Notes: generated by a model from the letters alone, not told the origin. A DNA stretch of 64,000 bases from Shewanella psychrotolerans (GCF_019457595.1 NZ_CP080419.1:1798001-1862000); one strand, 5' to 3'; positions 38,615 through 47,757 are shown, counted from the stretch's first letter. Translations and numbers: made by a program.

Positions 38615-38639
38615 TTAGGCCAGTAAACTACTGGCCTAA
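38615..38639 (+). other. strong hairpin between precursor and DUF692 genes
   Basis: TTAGGCCAGTA / TACTGGCCTAA, perfect 11-base stem with a three-base loop, followed by TCTGTTT. It may act as a partial terminator or RNA-stabilising element that gives more precursor than enzyme. Confidence 0.65.
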
Positions 38640-38663
38640 TCTGTTTAAGTGGTAGAGGTTTTT

Positions 38664-39500
38664 ATGGTTAGAGATGCAAAGGTCGGTTTAGGGCTCAGGC
38701 GAGAGATGTTGGATGAGTTTTGTCACTCGGTGCCTAATGCCATCGACTTTTTTGAGGTCGCTCCTGAAAACTGGATGACACTTGGCGGTAAGTTCGGGCG
38801 TCAATTTAGGCAATTAACCGAAAATCACCGTTTCTTTTGTCATGGTCTTTCTTTGTCGATTGGTAGTCCTAGTGAACTCGACATTGGTTTTGTTAAGCAG
38901 ATTAAACATTTTCTTGATCTTCACAGTATTGATATTTATTCAGAACATTTGAGCTATTGCTCCGCTGGCGGGCATCTTTATGACTTAATGCCAATCCCCT
39001 TTACTGACGATGCAGTTATGCATGTGGCTAAACGGATTAAGCGGGTTGAGGAGATATTGGAGCGTCCGTTTATTTTAGAAAATGTCTCTTTTTATACCGC
39101 GCCGGGTAGCGAGATGACTGAGTGTGAATTTGTCCAAGCAGTCCTCAATGAAGCTAATTGTAAGCTGTTGCTCGATGTGAATAATATTTATGTCAATTCG
39201 ATTAATCATCAATATGATGCGCTTGAGTTTTTAAAGGCTATGCCGACAGAGCGAATCGCTTATCTGCATATTGCTGGACATTATGAAGAGGCTGCCGATT
39301 TGATGGTCGATACCCATGGTAGTGATATTATCGATCCAGTGTGGCAATTGCTCGAACACTGCTATGCACACCATGGGGTGTTCCCAACGCTACTGGAACG
39401 TGATTTTAATATTCCCGAAACTCAGTTACTGCTACAAGAAATTAATCAGATCCATGACTATCAGGCGCAAGCGTTGTCACCTATTCATAGGAGTGCTTAG
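38664..39500 (+). CDS. hvfB: DUF692 multinuclear iron oxidase (MbnB/HvfB/BufB family)
   Basis: 278-residue TIM-barrel protein of the family that includes MbnB. Metal-binding His, Asp and Glu residues are visible in the expected order: FCHGLSLSIGSPSELD, YSEHLSYC, ILENVSFY, LLDVNNIYVNSINH, YLHIAGHYE, DTHGSDIIDPV and LLERDFNIPE. The family uses two or three irons and oxygen to turn Cys into oxazolone plus thioamide. ATG 38664 is preferred because GAGG lies six bases upstream; an earlier GTG at 38649 lacks that. One operon with the EGKCG precursor and the DUF2063 gene, which starts at the very next base. Confidence 0.92.
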   Translation: MVRDAKVGLGLRREMLDEFCHSVPNAIDFFEVAPENWMTLGGKFGRQFRQLTENHRFFCHGLSLSIGSPSELDIGFVKQIKHFLDLHSIDIYSEHLSYCSAGGHLYDLMPIPFTDDAVMHVAKRIKRVEEILERPFILENVSFYTAPGSEMTECEFVQAVLNEANCKLLLDVNNIYVNSINHQYDALEFLKAMPTERIAYLHIAGHYEEAADLMVDTHGSDIIDPVWQLLEHCYAHHGVFPTLLERDFNIPETQLLLQEINQIHDYQAQALSPIHRSA

Positions 39501-40244
39501 ATGAGTTTTACTGCGGTGCAACAATCATTTATCGATCACATTCGCGATCCATCAATGCCAATTCCCCTTGGCACAGATACCCGCAGAATGAAAATCTATC
39601 GCGAGCTGTTTTTTAATAATATCAAAGGGTTCGTGTCTAATGCATTTCCAGTGCTGTGTTCTTTATATGAAGAGCAACAATGGGAAGCGCTAGTACAGCA
39701 GTTTTTTGCCAATCATGATTGTAAAACCCCCATTTTTATTGAGATAGCCGGAGAGTTTTTGGTTTTTTTGCAACATGAATATCAACCGACAGAAGTTGAT
39801 GATGCCTTTATGTTGGAGTTAGCACACTATGAATGGTTAGAACTGCTTGTGGCGACCGAGCGAGATAATCCGTTGCATTATCAAATTGATGAAAGTGACT
39901 TAGACACAGCAAAGCTGTGTGTTAGCGCGAGTGCCAAGGTGGCGCAATATTGTTTTGATGTACAGCGTATTAGCCCAGACTATCGCCCCTGTTCCGCGAG
40001 TGAGCAACCTAATTTTTTCTGTATCTACCGTGATAAACAAGACGAAGTTTGTTTCTTACAGTTAAATCCGTTAACAGCGCAAGTGTTAGCGTATATCGAA
40101 CAAAATAGAATGGTAAAATTTGAACAACTATCTCAATGGCTTATCACTACATTTACCCAAATTGAGTCTCATGTGTTAATCAGCGGGGCTCGTCAGTTAT
40201 TGGTAGAGATGATCGGTAAAGGAATAGTAAAAGGCTACCGTTGA
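39501..40244 (+). CDS. hvfC: DUF2063 partner protein (MbnC/HvfC/BufC-type)
   Basis: 247 residues. The N-terminal DUF2063 domain (about 1-95; RMKIYRELFFNNIKGFVSNAFPVL is its hallmark, here residues 30-53) is linked to a C-terminal domain of mixed alpha/beta type. In related systems this protein binds the DUF692 enzyme and presents the precursor. Although databases call the domain a putative DNA-binding domain, a role as a substrate-recognition partner is better supported. It begins immediately after the DUF692 stop, so expression is coupled. No DoxX-like gene follows, unlike some bufferin operons. Confidence 0.9.
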   Translation: MSFTAVQQSFIDHIRDPSMPIPLGTDTRRMKIYRELFFNNIKGFVSNAFPVLCSLYEEQQWEALVQQFFANHDCKTPIFIEIAGEFLVFLQHEYQPTEVDDAFMLELAHYEWLELLVATERDNPLHYQIDESDLDTAKLCVSASAKVAQYCFDVQRISPDYRPCSASEQPNFFCIYRDKQDEVCFLQLNPLTAQVLAYIEQNRMVKFEQLSQWLITTFTQIESHVLISGARQLLVEMIGKGIVKGYR

Positions 40245-40318
40245 CCATTTCGTTGGTAAATTCTTTGGCAAATAGGGCTTTCTATCATAGACACACCTCA
40301 CTATAATGGCCGTAAAAA

Positions 40319-40332
40319 TTGATCTAGATCAA
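40319..40332. promoter_or_regulatory. perfect FNR/EtrA box
   Basis: TTGATCTAGATCAA matches the FNR consensus TTGAT-N4-ATCAA exactly and is fully palindromic. It lies 30 bases before the start of a 39-codon ORF. In Shewanella the FNR homologue is EtrA. Confidence 0.8.
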
Positions 40333-40361
40333 TAAAGTAATCTAATCTGAGTGAGGAAGTC

Positions 40362-40481
40362 ATGAGTCAGCCGTTTAAAGACCCGTTTAATATCGTCTAT
40401 TTTGTTGGATTTTTGCTCGTTATGATGCTACCGACGTTACCCGCAACGTTATCTTGGTTAAAGCATCTGCAACTGCTGTAG
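40362..40481 (+). CDS. 39-residue predicted small membrane protein
   Basis: Short ORF beginning MSQPFKDPFNIVYFVGFLLV, with one hydrophobic helix at about residues 11-32 and a short basic tail ending LKHLQLL. A GAGGAA ribosome site is well placed before ATG 40362, a perfect FNR box lies upstream and a terminator downstream, so it looks like a complete one-gene oxygen-controlled unit. I do not recognise the family. Small single-helix proteins are often accessory subunits of respiratory complexes, but nothing here shows the partner. Confidence 0.7.
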   Translation: MSQPFKDPFNIVYFVGFLLVMMLPTLPATLSWLKHLQLL

Positions 40482-40506
40482 TCTCAAGTTTTAACTCAGG
40501 TATACT

Positions 40507-40533
40507 AACCACTCATTTTTGGGTGGTTTTTTT
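40507..40533 (+). terminator. terminator after the 39-codon ORF
   Basis: AACCACTC / GGGTGGTT stem with a six-base loop and seven T; it ends 13 bases before ybaN. Confidence 0.85.
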
Positions 40534-40546
40534 ATGAGAGGAATTC

Positions 40547-40915
40547 ATGGCGATAAAACGCGGCATATTGCTGATGATAGGGCTATGTAGTCTTTGTCTT
40601 GGCCTCATCGGGATAATTGTACCGCTATTGCCAACCGTGCCTTTTATTTTATTAGCGGCTTTTTGTTTTGCACGTTCAAGCGATCGCCTACATCACTGGT
40701 TGATGACTCACCCTTGGTTTGCCGATGCGCTGCAAGATTGGGAACGCAAACGGTCTATCCGTAAAGGATTGAAAAAAAAGGCCTATATTGCAACAACGCT
40801 GAGTTTTGTTATCAGCATTATGATAGTGCCACTGCTGTGGGTGAAGGTGATGTTGGTCTGTATGCTGACAGGGTTATTACTTTATCTACGGCAAATACCT
40901 GAGATTGACGATTGA
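40547..40915 (+). CDS. ybaN: YbaN family (DUF454) inner-membrane protein
   Basis: 122-residue membrane protein similar to E. coli YbaN. Hydrophobic segments lie at about 6-40 and 74-115, with the family motif PLLPTVPFILLAAFCFARSS between them and HPWFADALQDWERKRSI after it. Function unknown. As in E. coli it sits upstream of apt-dnaX. GAGAGGAATT precedes the ATG. Confidence 0.9.
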   Translation: MAIKRGILLMIGLCSLCLGLIGIIVPLLPTVPFILLAAFCFARSSDRLHHWLMTHPWFADALQDWERKRSIRKGLKKKAYIATTLSFVISIMIVPLLWVKVMLVCMLTGLLLYLRQIPEIDD

Positions 40916-40931
40916 TTAACACTCAACATTT

Positions 40932-41007
40932 AGCAACACAGGTGCCAGCAAGCGTTATTGCTGCGTAATGTGACAGGGCTTTATGCTTTATGACACTTGG
41001 TGTTGCA
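40932..41007. other. structured element upstream of apt
   Basis: AGCAACAC-AGGTG can pair with CACTT-G-GTGTTGC to form about a 12-base outer stem. It encloses an inner hairpin AGCAA/TTGCT near 40948-40963. It could be a 5' leader structure, small RNA or REP-like repeat. No matching known RNA was recognised. Confidence 0.35.
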
Positions 41008-41109
41008 ACCCTTAGCAAAGACCCTTAAGCTTTAGCCGAAAATTCTAGTCAAAACTGGCCAAAGGTTAGTTTATCCCTTAAGTGGGCTTAATTGAAAAAG
41101 ATGGTAGTA

Positions 41110-41655
41110 ATGAATATAGACAAGTTAGCCTTGATCAAAGAGAGCATCAAAACAATCCCTGATTACCCAAAACCAGGGATTATGTTTCGTGACGTTACCA
41201 GTCTGATGGAAGATCACAATGCCTATCAAGCAACAATAGAGATGTTCGTTGAGCAGTACAAAGACCTTGGATTTACTAAAGTGGTTGGTACTGAAGCGCG
41301 AGGTTTCCTTTTTGGTGCGCCTTTGGCATTAGAGCTTGGTTTAGGCTTTGTCCCTGTTCGTAAGCCTGGTAAGTTACCACGTGAGACGATTTCAGAGAGC
41401 TATGAGCTTGAGTATGGTCATGACATGCTTGAGATCCATACCGATGCCATTAACGAAAATGATAAGGTGCTTGTCGTCGATGATCTGTTAGCGACAGGCG
41501 GCACGATTGAAGCCACAGTCAAACTCATTCGTAAGCTAGGTGGCGAGGTTAGTCACGCTGCATTTGTGATCTCTCTGCCTGAGTTAGGTGGTGAAAAACG
41601 TCTTACTGATTTAGGGCTTAGCTTAGTGACCCTATGTGAGTTTGAAGGCGAGTAA
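41110..41655 (+). CDS. apt: adenine phosphoribosyltransferase
   Basis: Salvages adenine with PRPP to AMP. The PRPP-binding motif [13 protein letters not shown] lies near residue 117-129, and the N-terminal [15 protein letters not shown] is characteristic. Starting at ATG 41110 gives 181 residues, the usual length; in-frame ATG 41101 and TTG 41092 are alternatives, and no strong ribosome site settles it. Upstream of dnaX as in E. coli, but separated by a terminator. Confidence 0.95.
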   Translation: MNIDKLALIKESIKTIPDYPKPGIMFRDVTSLMEDHNAYQATIEMFVEQYKDLGFTKVVGTEARGFLFGAPLALELGLGFVPVRKPGKLPRETISESYELEYGHDMLEIHTDAINENDKVLVVDDLLATGGTIEATVKLIRKLGGEVSHAAFVISLPELGGEKRLTDLGLSLVTLCEFEGE

Positions 41656-41676
41656 ATCCAGCCTTTATCCTGTTTT

Positions 41677-41721
41677 AAGAATGCTACGTTGCACTTAGGT
41701 GTTCGTAGCATTCTTGTTTTT
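41677..41721 (+). terminator. terminator after apt
   Basis: AAGAATGCTACG / CGTAGCATTCTT, 12-base perfect stem followed by GTTTTT. Confidence 0.93.
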
Positions 41722-41915
41722 ATCTGTCTGATTTTTAATCATTTTTATTTCTTTTTTACCATATTGATTAAACAAACCTCTAGATTAAGACAATAGATAG
41801 AAATAAGCTTTTGTTCGGTGGCTCCTTGCTAGCGAGATATGCATTTGCATGTTATTGTTTGCTGATTGTCGGATGCGATTTCCGTTGTTGATTGATGACA
41901 CTGATGGGGAGTTCC

Positions 41916-44618
41916 ATGTCATACCAGGTGTTAGCCAGAAAATGGCGCCCTGCCACGTTTGAGCAAGTTGTAGGCCAGTCTCATGTTTTACATGCTTTGA
42001 CGAATGCATTAATGCAAAACCGTTTACATCATGCTTATCTGTTTTCAGGCACCCGAGGCGTGGGTAAGACGAGTCTTGCGCGTTTATTTGCTAAAGGACT
42101 TAATTGTGAACAAGGGATCACCGCTTCTCCCTGCGGTGAATGTGCAAGTTGTGTTGAGATTGCTCAGGGGCGGTTTGTTGATCTGATTGAGGTGGATGCC
42201 GCTTCACGTACTAAGGTCGACGACACCCGCGAACTACTCGATAATGTGCAATATCGTCCATCCCGTGGTCGTTTTAAAGTCTACTTAATTGATGAAGTGC
42301 ATATGCTCTCAAGAAGCAGTTTTAATGCGCTGCTCAAGACGTTAGAAGAGCCTCCTGAACATGTTAAATTTCTCTTGGCCACGACAGATCCGCAACGATT
42401 GCCCGTCACGGTATTATCTCGCTGTTTGCAATTTAACTTAAAAAGTCTCACCCTCGATGAGATTTGTCTTCAGTTAGCGAATATTCTGGGGCATGAGGCG
42501 ATCTCTTTTGATGATGGCGCGATAAAACTGTTAGCTAAGGCTGCCAATGGCAGTATGCGTGATGCCCTGAGCCTTGCCGATCAAGCAATTGCCTTTGGTG
42601 CGGGGCAAGTGACTTTATCTCAAGTGCAAACCATGCTCGGTACCATAGATGAGCATTACGTTATCGTGCTGCTTAACGCCTTGTGTGACGGTGACGTTGC
42701 CAATTTAATGCAAGTTACAGATGAAGTGCTCTCTTTTGGCGCCGATCCATTTGAAGTGCTGCGCAGTTTATTGGAGCTGTTACACCAAATAACCCTCACG
42801 CAATTTGCACCAGCTGCGGCGCAGTTGTCTAAATATACCGAGCAAATAAAAGCGTTTGCGTCTCAGCTTAGACCAGAGCAAGTACAGCTTTATTATCAGC
42901 TGTTATTAACTGGGCGCAAAGATCTCCCACATGCTCCAGATCCTAAATCGGGTTTAGAGATGGCGCTGCTGCGAGCCGTTGCTTTTGTCCCCGAAGCGCC
43001 TATTAAGCAGTGGCAAGGTGAGCCTAGTAGCGGCGTTACCTTACCCGAAATTAACGCCGGTGTAGGTAAATCAGTCAGTGACAATGATACTGGGTTAAAC
43101 AATAAGACGGCTGTGATTGCTCAGCCATCAGAGGTTGAGCTAAAAGCTGAGGCTTCAGTGCCACATTCAACCAAGCTTGATGAGGTTGGAGAAAGTGAAG
43201 AGAGCACAGATACCGATGCGCTCATTGCCGAGCAAGCACTGATTTTAAGTCAAGCGGCTAGCCAAGGCATGAATCAAGTTGCTGACAGTGACAGTGACAG
43301 TGACAGTGATGCGAGCGTTGCCGCAGACTCAAATTCTACTGGCATTGACGCTACACAAAATAAAACCTCATCCAAGCCTGAAGTGTCACAATCAGATGCC
43401 GCGGAAGCCGATCTTTTTCAGCAGGGGATGTTCGAACAGAGCATGACCGATGATGTTTATATCTATGATGGAGAGCTTGACGAACAAGATCCCAGCGATT
43501 ATGAGGCTTATCTTGCGAGTCAGGCTGAAGATACCAATACGACTTTAACGGTTTCACCTGCTAAAGCGTTAGCGGGATCTTCAACAGTTGATAGTGCTAC
43601 TGAGGTGGCTACCGATGAAGCAGTGCCAGTTGAAGATGACTTACTCGATGCCGTTCTCGCCGCTCGTCAGTTTTTGTTAACCGACTTAGATGAAACATCA
43701 TCTAAGGAGAGTGACACAAAAAAGCCTGAGGTTGGACGACAGGCCTATGTGCCGCCTAAGCGCAGTACTGATGTAAACAATAAGCACAACGAAAGCGCGC
43801 AAGCGCAAGAGCAAATACCACAAGGTGGCGAAGCGGCAGATGATAGCGATGGATCCCATCCTGTTACCTCGCTAACTGCTGAGTCACTTGATGATAGGCC
43901 GCCTTGGGAAGCACCAGCAGAAACAGCCCCAGTGGCTGAACAGTATGTTGATGAAGGCCAATTGCCGCAAAATGTATCGCCTCAAGCCGGAAATGACTCT
44001 GTCACTGAAGCTGATGAAACTGAGTCTGAGCCTGAGCCTGAGCCTATTGAATATCAGCAGCTGACATCATCAACCGATGTCGTAGCAGTTGATACGTCAG
44101 TATCTGCGGCGCGAGATGAATCGTGGCACTCTGAGGTGATAAGTCATGAAGTGACCGGGGATAGTACCGATTTAAAATGGTACCGACTGATGTCAGCCCT
44201 CGATATTGGTGGACGTGTACGCCAGCTTGCGGTTAATTCGGTATGTCGACAGTTTGTCGATCCTTTGCCTTTGGTGTTAAAACCCAATCAAAAGCATTTA
44301 GAGTCTCCAGGGCCTGTAGCGCAACTTGAAGAAGCATTGGGCAAAGCGCTGGGAGCACCATGTCAGGTCGTATTTTCGGTTGGCGTTGAGCAAGGGCGTG
44401 AGACGCCATTAGAAGTTCGTCAACGGTTTCACAAAGAGTTATTAGTGCAGGCCCATCAAGGCCTTATCAATGATGATAATATTCGTTGGTTAACTCAAAC
44501 CATGAATGTCGAGATGGATCCCGATAGTTTAAGTTATTCCCCTGAATTACTCGGTAAACGCGGCCATGTGATTGAACTTATCGATAAGTCGAACTTTATT
44601 GAGCAAGTCGAGTCATAA
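41916..44618 (+). CDS. dnaX: DNA polymerase III subunits tau and gamma
   Basis: Clamp-loader ATPase. Full-length tau is 900 residues, far longer than E. coli tau (643). The AAA+ domain has a P-loop GTRGVGKT at 45-52, zinc-finger Cys at 64, 73, 76 and 79, Walker B LIDEVH near 125 and sensor LSRCLQF. Domain III runs to about 370. Residues about 375-780 are an acidic, low-complexity linker including an Asp-Ser repeat. The C-terminal tau domain, about 755-900 (LKWYRLMSALDIGGRVRQLA), binds the polymerase alpha subunit. A programmed frameshift signal inside the linker should also give a 604-residue gamma. ATG 41916 has GGGGAG upstream. Confidence 0.96.
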   Translation: MSYQVLARKWRPATFEQVVGQSHVLHALTNALMQNRLHHAYLFSGTRGVGKTSLARLFAKGLNCEQGITASPCGECASCVEIAQGRFVDLIEVDAASRTKVDDTRELLDNVQYRPSRGRFKVYLIDEVHMLSRSSFNALLKTLEEPPEHVKFLLATTDPQRLPVTVLSRCLQFNLKSLTLDEICLQLANILGHEAISFDDGAIKLLAKAANGSMRDALSLADQAIAFGAGQVTLSQVQTMLGTIDEHYVIVLLNALCDGDVANLMQVTDEVLSFGADPFEVLRSLLELLHQITLTQFAPAAAQLSKYTEQIKAFASQLRPEQVQLYYQLLLTGRKDLPHAPDPKSGLEMALLRAVAFVPEAPIKQWQGEPSSGVTLPEINAGVGKSVSDNDTGLNNKTAVIAQPSEVELKAEASVPHSTKLDEVGESEESTDTDALIAEQALILSQAASQGMNQVADSDSDSDSDASVAADSNSTGIDATQNKTSSKPEVSQSDAAEADLFQQGMFEQSMTDDVYIYDGELDEQDPSDYEAYLASQAEDTNTTLTVSPAKALAGSSTVDSATEVATDEAVPVEDDLLDAVLAARQFLLTDLDETSSKESDTKKPEVGRQAYVPPKRSTDVNNKHNESAQAQEQIPQGGEAADDSDGSHPVTSLTAESLDDRPPWEAPAETAPVAEQYVDEGQLPQNVSPQAGNDSVTEADETESEPEPEPIEYQQLTSSTDVVAVDTSVSAARDESWHSEVISHEVTGDSTDLKWYRLMSALDIGGRVRQLAVNSVCRQFVDPLPLVLKPNQKHLESPGPVAQLEEALGKALGAPCQVVFSVGVEQGRETPLEVRQRFHKELLVQAHQGLINDDNIRWLTQTMNVEMDPDSLSYSPELLGKRGHVIELIDKSNFIEQVES
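43704..43744 (+). promoter_or_regulatory. programmed -1 ribosomal frameshift site in dnaX
   Basis: The slippery heptamer A AAA AAG occupies 43718-43724, with zero-frame codons ACA AAA AAG. A Shine-Dalgarno-like AAGGAG lies at 43704-43709, eight bases upstream. After a -1 slip the next codons are GCC then TGA (43727-43729), so gamma gains one Ala and ends. A short GCCTG/CAGGC stem (43724-43744) may act as the stimulator. The layout mirrors the E. coli dnaX signal. Confidence 0.85.
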
Positions 44619-44733
44619 ACTGTCTGCATAAAGCATTTAGTTCATAAGTTTTTAGAATGGTGATCAGCATTGATTGCTTATTGGCGCTAATTGAGTAAGA
44701 TTAGCCGGTTTTTAATATTGAAGAGAGCTCGAT

Positions 44734-45063
44734 ATGTTTGGAAAAGGCGGTATGGGCAACCTGATGAAACAGGCCCAAATGATGCAAGACAAGATGGCTA
44801 AAGTGCAAGAAGAGATTGCACGTATGGAAGTGACTGGCGAAGCTGGCGCAGGCCTTGTAAAAGTGACTATGACAGGCTCTCACAGTGTTCGTAAGGTTGA
44901 TATCGATCCTAGCCTGCTGGAAGATGATAAAGAGATGCTTGAAGATCTTATCGCAGCAGCTTGCAATGATGCAGCGCGCCGTGTTGAAGAGAATCAAAAA
45001 GAGAAAATGGCTGAAGTCACTGGTGGTATGCAATTACCTCCAGGAATGAAGATGCCATTCTAA
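44734..45063 (+). CDS. ybaB: YbaB/EbfC nucleoid-associated protein
   Basis: 109-residue dimeric DNA-binding protein that coats and bridges DNA. The start [20 protein letters not shown] and the central [19 protein letters not shown] are family hallmarks. It sits between dnaX and recR as in E. coli, two bases before recR, so the pair is co-transcribed. GAGAG precedes the ATG. Confidence 0.97.
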   Translation: MFGKGGMGNLMKQAQMMQDKMAKVQEEIARMEVTGEAGAGLVKVTMTGSHSVRKVDIDPSLLEDDKEMLEDLIAAACNDAARRVEENQKEKMAEVTGGMQLPPGMKMPF

Positions 45064-45065
45064 AT

Positions 45066-45665
45066 ATGAAATTCAGTCCCTTGGTCGATGAGTTGATCCA
45101 GTCTTTGCGCTGTTTGCCGGGCGTTGGGCCTAAGTCTGCGCAACGTATGGCGTTTCAATTATTGGAGCGTGATCGTAAAGCGGGTCAAAAATTGGCGCAA
45201 TCTCTAGCGAGTGCGATGAGTGATGTTGGTCATTGCAGCGCGTGCCGCACGTTTACAGAAGAGACTTTATGTCCAATCTGTGCCAGCAGTCGCCGTGGTC
45301 AATCCGAGATCATCTGCGTGGTGGAAACACCGGCAGATGTCTTAGCAATCGAAGCAGGTGGTCATTTTTCGGGGCGTTATTTTGTACTGCTTGGTCACCT
45401 ATCGCCGCTCGATGGTGTCGGGCCCGAGGAGTTAGGCTTGAGTTTGCTTGAGCAACATCTTGCTAGTGGTGAAATAAGTGAGTTGATCTTGGCAACTAAC
45501 CCGACCGTTGAGGGGGATGCTACAGCTCATTTTATTGCTGATTTGGCAAAGCAACGCGAGATAAAAGTAAGCCGAATTGCTCACGGTGTGCCTGTCGGTG
45601 GTGAATTAGAGTATGTCGATAGCACCACATTAGCCTTATCTTTCAATGGTCGTTTGCCTTTGTAG
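45066..45665 (+). CDS. recR: recombination mediator RecR
   Basis: Works with RecO and RecF to load RecA on gapped DNA. It is 199 residues. The helix-hairpin-helix motif is in [17 protein letters not shown] at about 15-31. The four-Cys zinc finger is [16 protein letters not shown] near 57-72, and a Toprim domain follows with [15 protein letters not shown]. Co-transcribed with ybaB and ended by a strong terminator. Confidence 0.97.
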   Translation: MKFSPLVDELIQSLRCLPGVGPKSAQRMAFQLLERDRKAGQKLAQSLASAMSDVGHCSACRTFTEETLCPICASSRRGQSEIICVVETPADVLAIEAGGHFSGRYFVLLGHLSPLDGVGPEELGLSLLEQHLASGEISELILATNPTVEGDATAHFIADLAKQREIKVSRIAHGVPVGGELEYVDSTTLALSFNGRLPL

Positions 45666-45701
45666 CGACTCGTTCGTCTAAGATTTTGATTTTCTATATT
45701 T

Positions 45702-45735
45702 AAAAATCCAGTGTCTTGTACGCTGGATTTTTTTT
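45702..45735 (+). terminator. terminator after recR
   Basis: AAAATCCAG / CTGGATTTT stem with an 11-base loop, then a long T run. Confidence 0.9.
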
Positions 45736-45765
45736 GAGCAAATAAAACAGAGAATGAAATTATCG

Positions 45766-45793
45766 CTTGAAAAGTAAAATTCCAACCCCATCT
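45766..45793 (+). promoter_or_regulatory. sigma-32 heat-shock promoter of htpG
   Basis: CTTGAAA at 45766-45772, 13 bases, then CCCCATCT at 45786-45793, an almost exact RpoH consensus, 45 bases before the htpG start codon. Confidence 0.9.
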
Positions 45794-45837
45794 CTTAAAC
45801 CATAGAGCGTTATTTGTGAAATAGGAAGGTACAATCG

Positions 45838-47757
45838 ATGTCACAACAAGAAACCCATGGCTTTCAAACTGAAGTCAAACAACTACTAAATTTGATGATC
45901 CACTCTTTGTATTCAAACAAAGAGATTTTCTTGCGTGAATTGGTCTCCAACGCTGCCGATGCTGCTGATAAGCTTAGGTATCAAGCATTGACCAAAGATG
46001 AGCTTTATGAAGGTGACGGTGAGCTGCGCGTTCGCGTCAGTGCCGATAAAGAAAAAGGCACTGTTACCATCGAAGATAATGGTATTGGTATGACCCGTGA
46101 CGGTGTCATCGAACATTTAGGTACCATTGCTAAATCGGGTACCGCTGAGTTCTTTAAAAACTTATCGGGTGATGAGTCAAAAGATTCTCAGCTGATTGGT
46201 CAATTTGGTGTTGGTTTCTACTCTTCATTTATTGTTGCTGATAAAGTGACTGTTCGTACTCGTGCGGCAGGTCATGCTGCTGATGAAGGGGTGCAATGGG
46301 AATCAGCCGGTGAAGGTGATTTTACCGTTGAGAACATTGTAAAAGAGACTCGCGGTACGGAAATTATTTTGCATCTTCGTGATGATGAAAAAGAGTTTGC
46401 CGACGATTACCGTTTACGTTCTATCATTACTAAATACTCTGATCATATTTCAGTTCCAGTGGAGATGTGGCAGGAAGGTACTCCAGCTCAAGAAGCGAGC
46501 GAAGAGGGTGGTGAAGCGATTCCTGCAACCGAAGGTTATTGGAAAGCGATGAACAAGGCGACCGCACTTTGGACCCGTAACAAGAGCGATGTCACCGATG
46601 AGGAATACCAGGAGTTCTATAAGCATATTTCTCATGATTTTAGTGATCCACTGTTATGGAGCCATAACCGCGTAGAGGGTAAGCAAGAGTATACGAGCTT
46701 GCTTTATATCCCAGCGAAGGCACCATGGGATATGTGGAACCGTGATCGTAAGCATGGCTTAAAGCTATTTGTACAACGCGTATTCGTTATGGATGATGCC
46801 GAGCAGTTTATGCCAAGTTATCTGCGTTTCGTCCAAGGCTTGATTGATTCAAACGATCTACCGCTCAACGTGTCACGCGAGATATTACAAGATAACAAGA
46901 TCACCACAGCACTTCGTACCGCGGTGACTAAGCGCGTGTTAGGTATGTTAGAGAAGCTTGCTAAGAACGATCCTGAAAAGTATCAAAGCTTCTGGGCTGA
47001 ATTTGGCCAAGTACTAAAAGAAGGTCCAGCAGAAGATTTTGCTAACAAAGAGAAAATTGCTGGTCTATTACGCTTTGCCTCTACCCACACCAACGAAGCG
47101 GCGCATAGCGTTTCTTTGAGCGATTACGTTTCGCGTATGAAAGAGGGGCAAAACAAGATTTACTACATTGTTGCCGATAGCCATGAAGCGGCTGCAAACA
47201 GCCCCCACCTTGAACTACTTCGTAAGAAAGAGATTGAAGTCTTACTGATGTCTGAGCGAATCGATGAGTGGTTGATCAGTCACTTAACTGAGTTTGACGG
47301 TAAACAGCTGCATTCAGTGACGCGTGGCGATCTAGAGCTAGGTGAACTTGAAGACGCTGGTGAAAAAGAAGCGCAAGAGAAGCTAGAAACCGAATCTGAA
47401 GGATTAGTGAAGCGTGTTAAAGATGTGCTTGGCGACAAGGTTTCTGCAGTTAAAGTCACCACGCGTTTAACCGATACGCCGGCCTGTGTTGTAGCGGGTG
47501 AAGGTGAAATGTCATCTCAGATGATTAAACTGATGCAAGCTGCTGGGCAGTCGGTACCAGAAAGTAAACCTGTGTTTGAGCTAAACCCCGAGCATCCTTT
47601 GGTGTCACGCTTAGATGCTGAGCAAGACGAGGAGTTGTTTGGTCAATGGGCAGAGCTACTGTTGCAACAGGCTCAACTGTCTGAAAAAGGTAGCTTGGCC
47701 GATCCATCAGCGTTCATTAAGTTGATGAATAAGATGTTACTTGCAGGTATAAAGTAA
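45838..47757 (+). CDS. htpG: chaperone HtpG (bacterial Hsp90)
   Basis: ATP-dependent dimeric chaperone of 639 residues. The GHKL ATPase motifs are [25 protein letters not shown] and the lid [15 protein letters not shown]. The middle domain holds [15 protein letters not shown] with the conserved Arg, and the dimerisation domain completes the C-terminus. Its sigma-32 promoter lies just upstream, so it is heat-inducible. AGGAAGG precedes the ATG. Confidence 0.98.
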   Translation: MSQQETHGFQTEVKQLLNLMIHSLYSNKEIFLRELVSNAADAADKLRYQALTKDELYEGDGELRVRVSADKEKGTVTIEDNGIGMTRDGVIEHLGTIAKSGTAEFFKNLSGDESKDSQLIGQFGVGFYSSFIVADKVTVRTRAAGHAADEGVQWESAGEGDFTVENIVKETRGTEIILHLRDDEKEFADDYRLRSIITKYSDHISVPVEMWQEGTPAQEASEEGGEAIPATEGYWKAMNKATALWTRNKSDVTDEEYQEFYKHISHDFSDPLLWSHNRVEGKQEYTSLLYIPAKAPWDMWNRDRKHGLKLFVQRVFVMDDAEQFMPSYLRFVQGLIDSNDLPLNVSREILQDNKITTALRTAVTKRVLGMLEKLAKNDPEKYQSFWAEFGQVLKEGPAEDFANKEKIAGLLRFASTHTNEAAHSVSLSDYVSRMKEGQNKIYYIVADSHEAAANSPHLELLRKKEIEVLLMSERIDEWLISHLTEFDGKQLHSVTRGDLELGELEDAGEKEAQEKLETESEGLVKRVKDVLGDKVSAVKVTTRLTDTPACVVAGEGEMSSQMIKLMQAAGQSVPESKPVFELNPEHPLVSRLDAEQDEELFGQWAELLLQQAQLSEKGSLADPSAFIKLMNKMLLAGIK

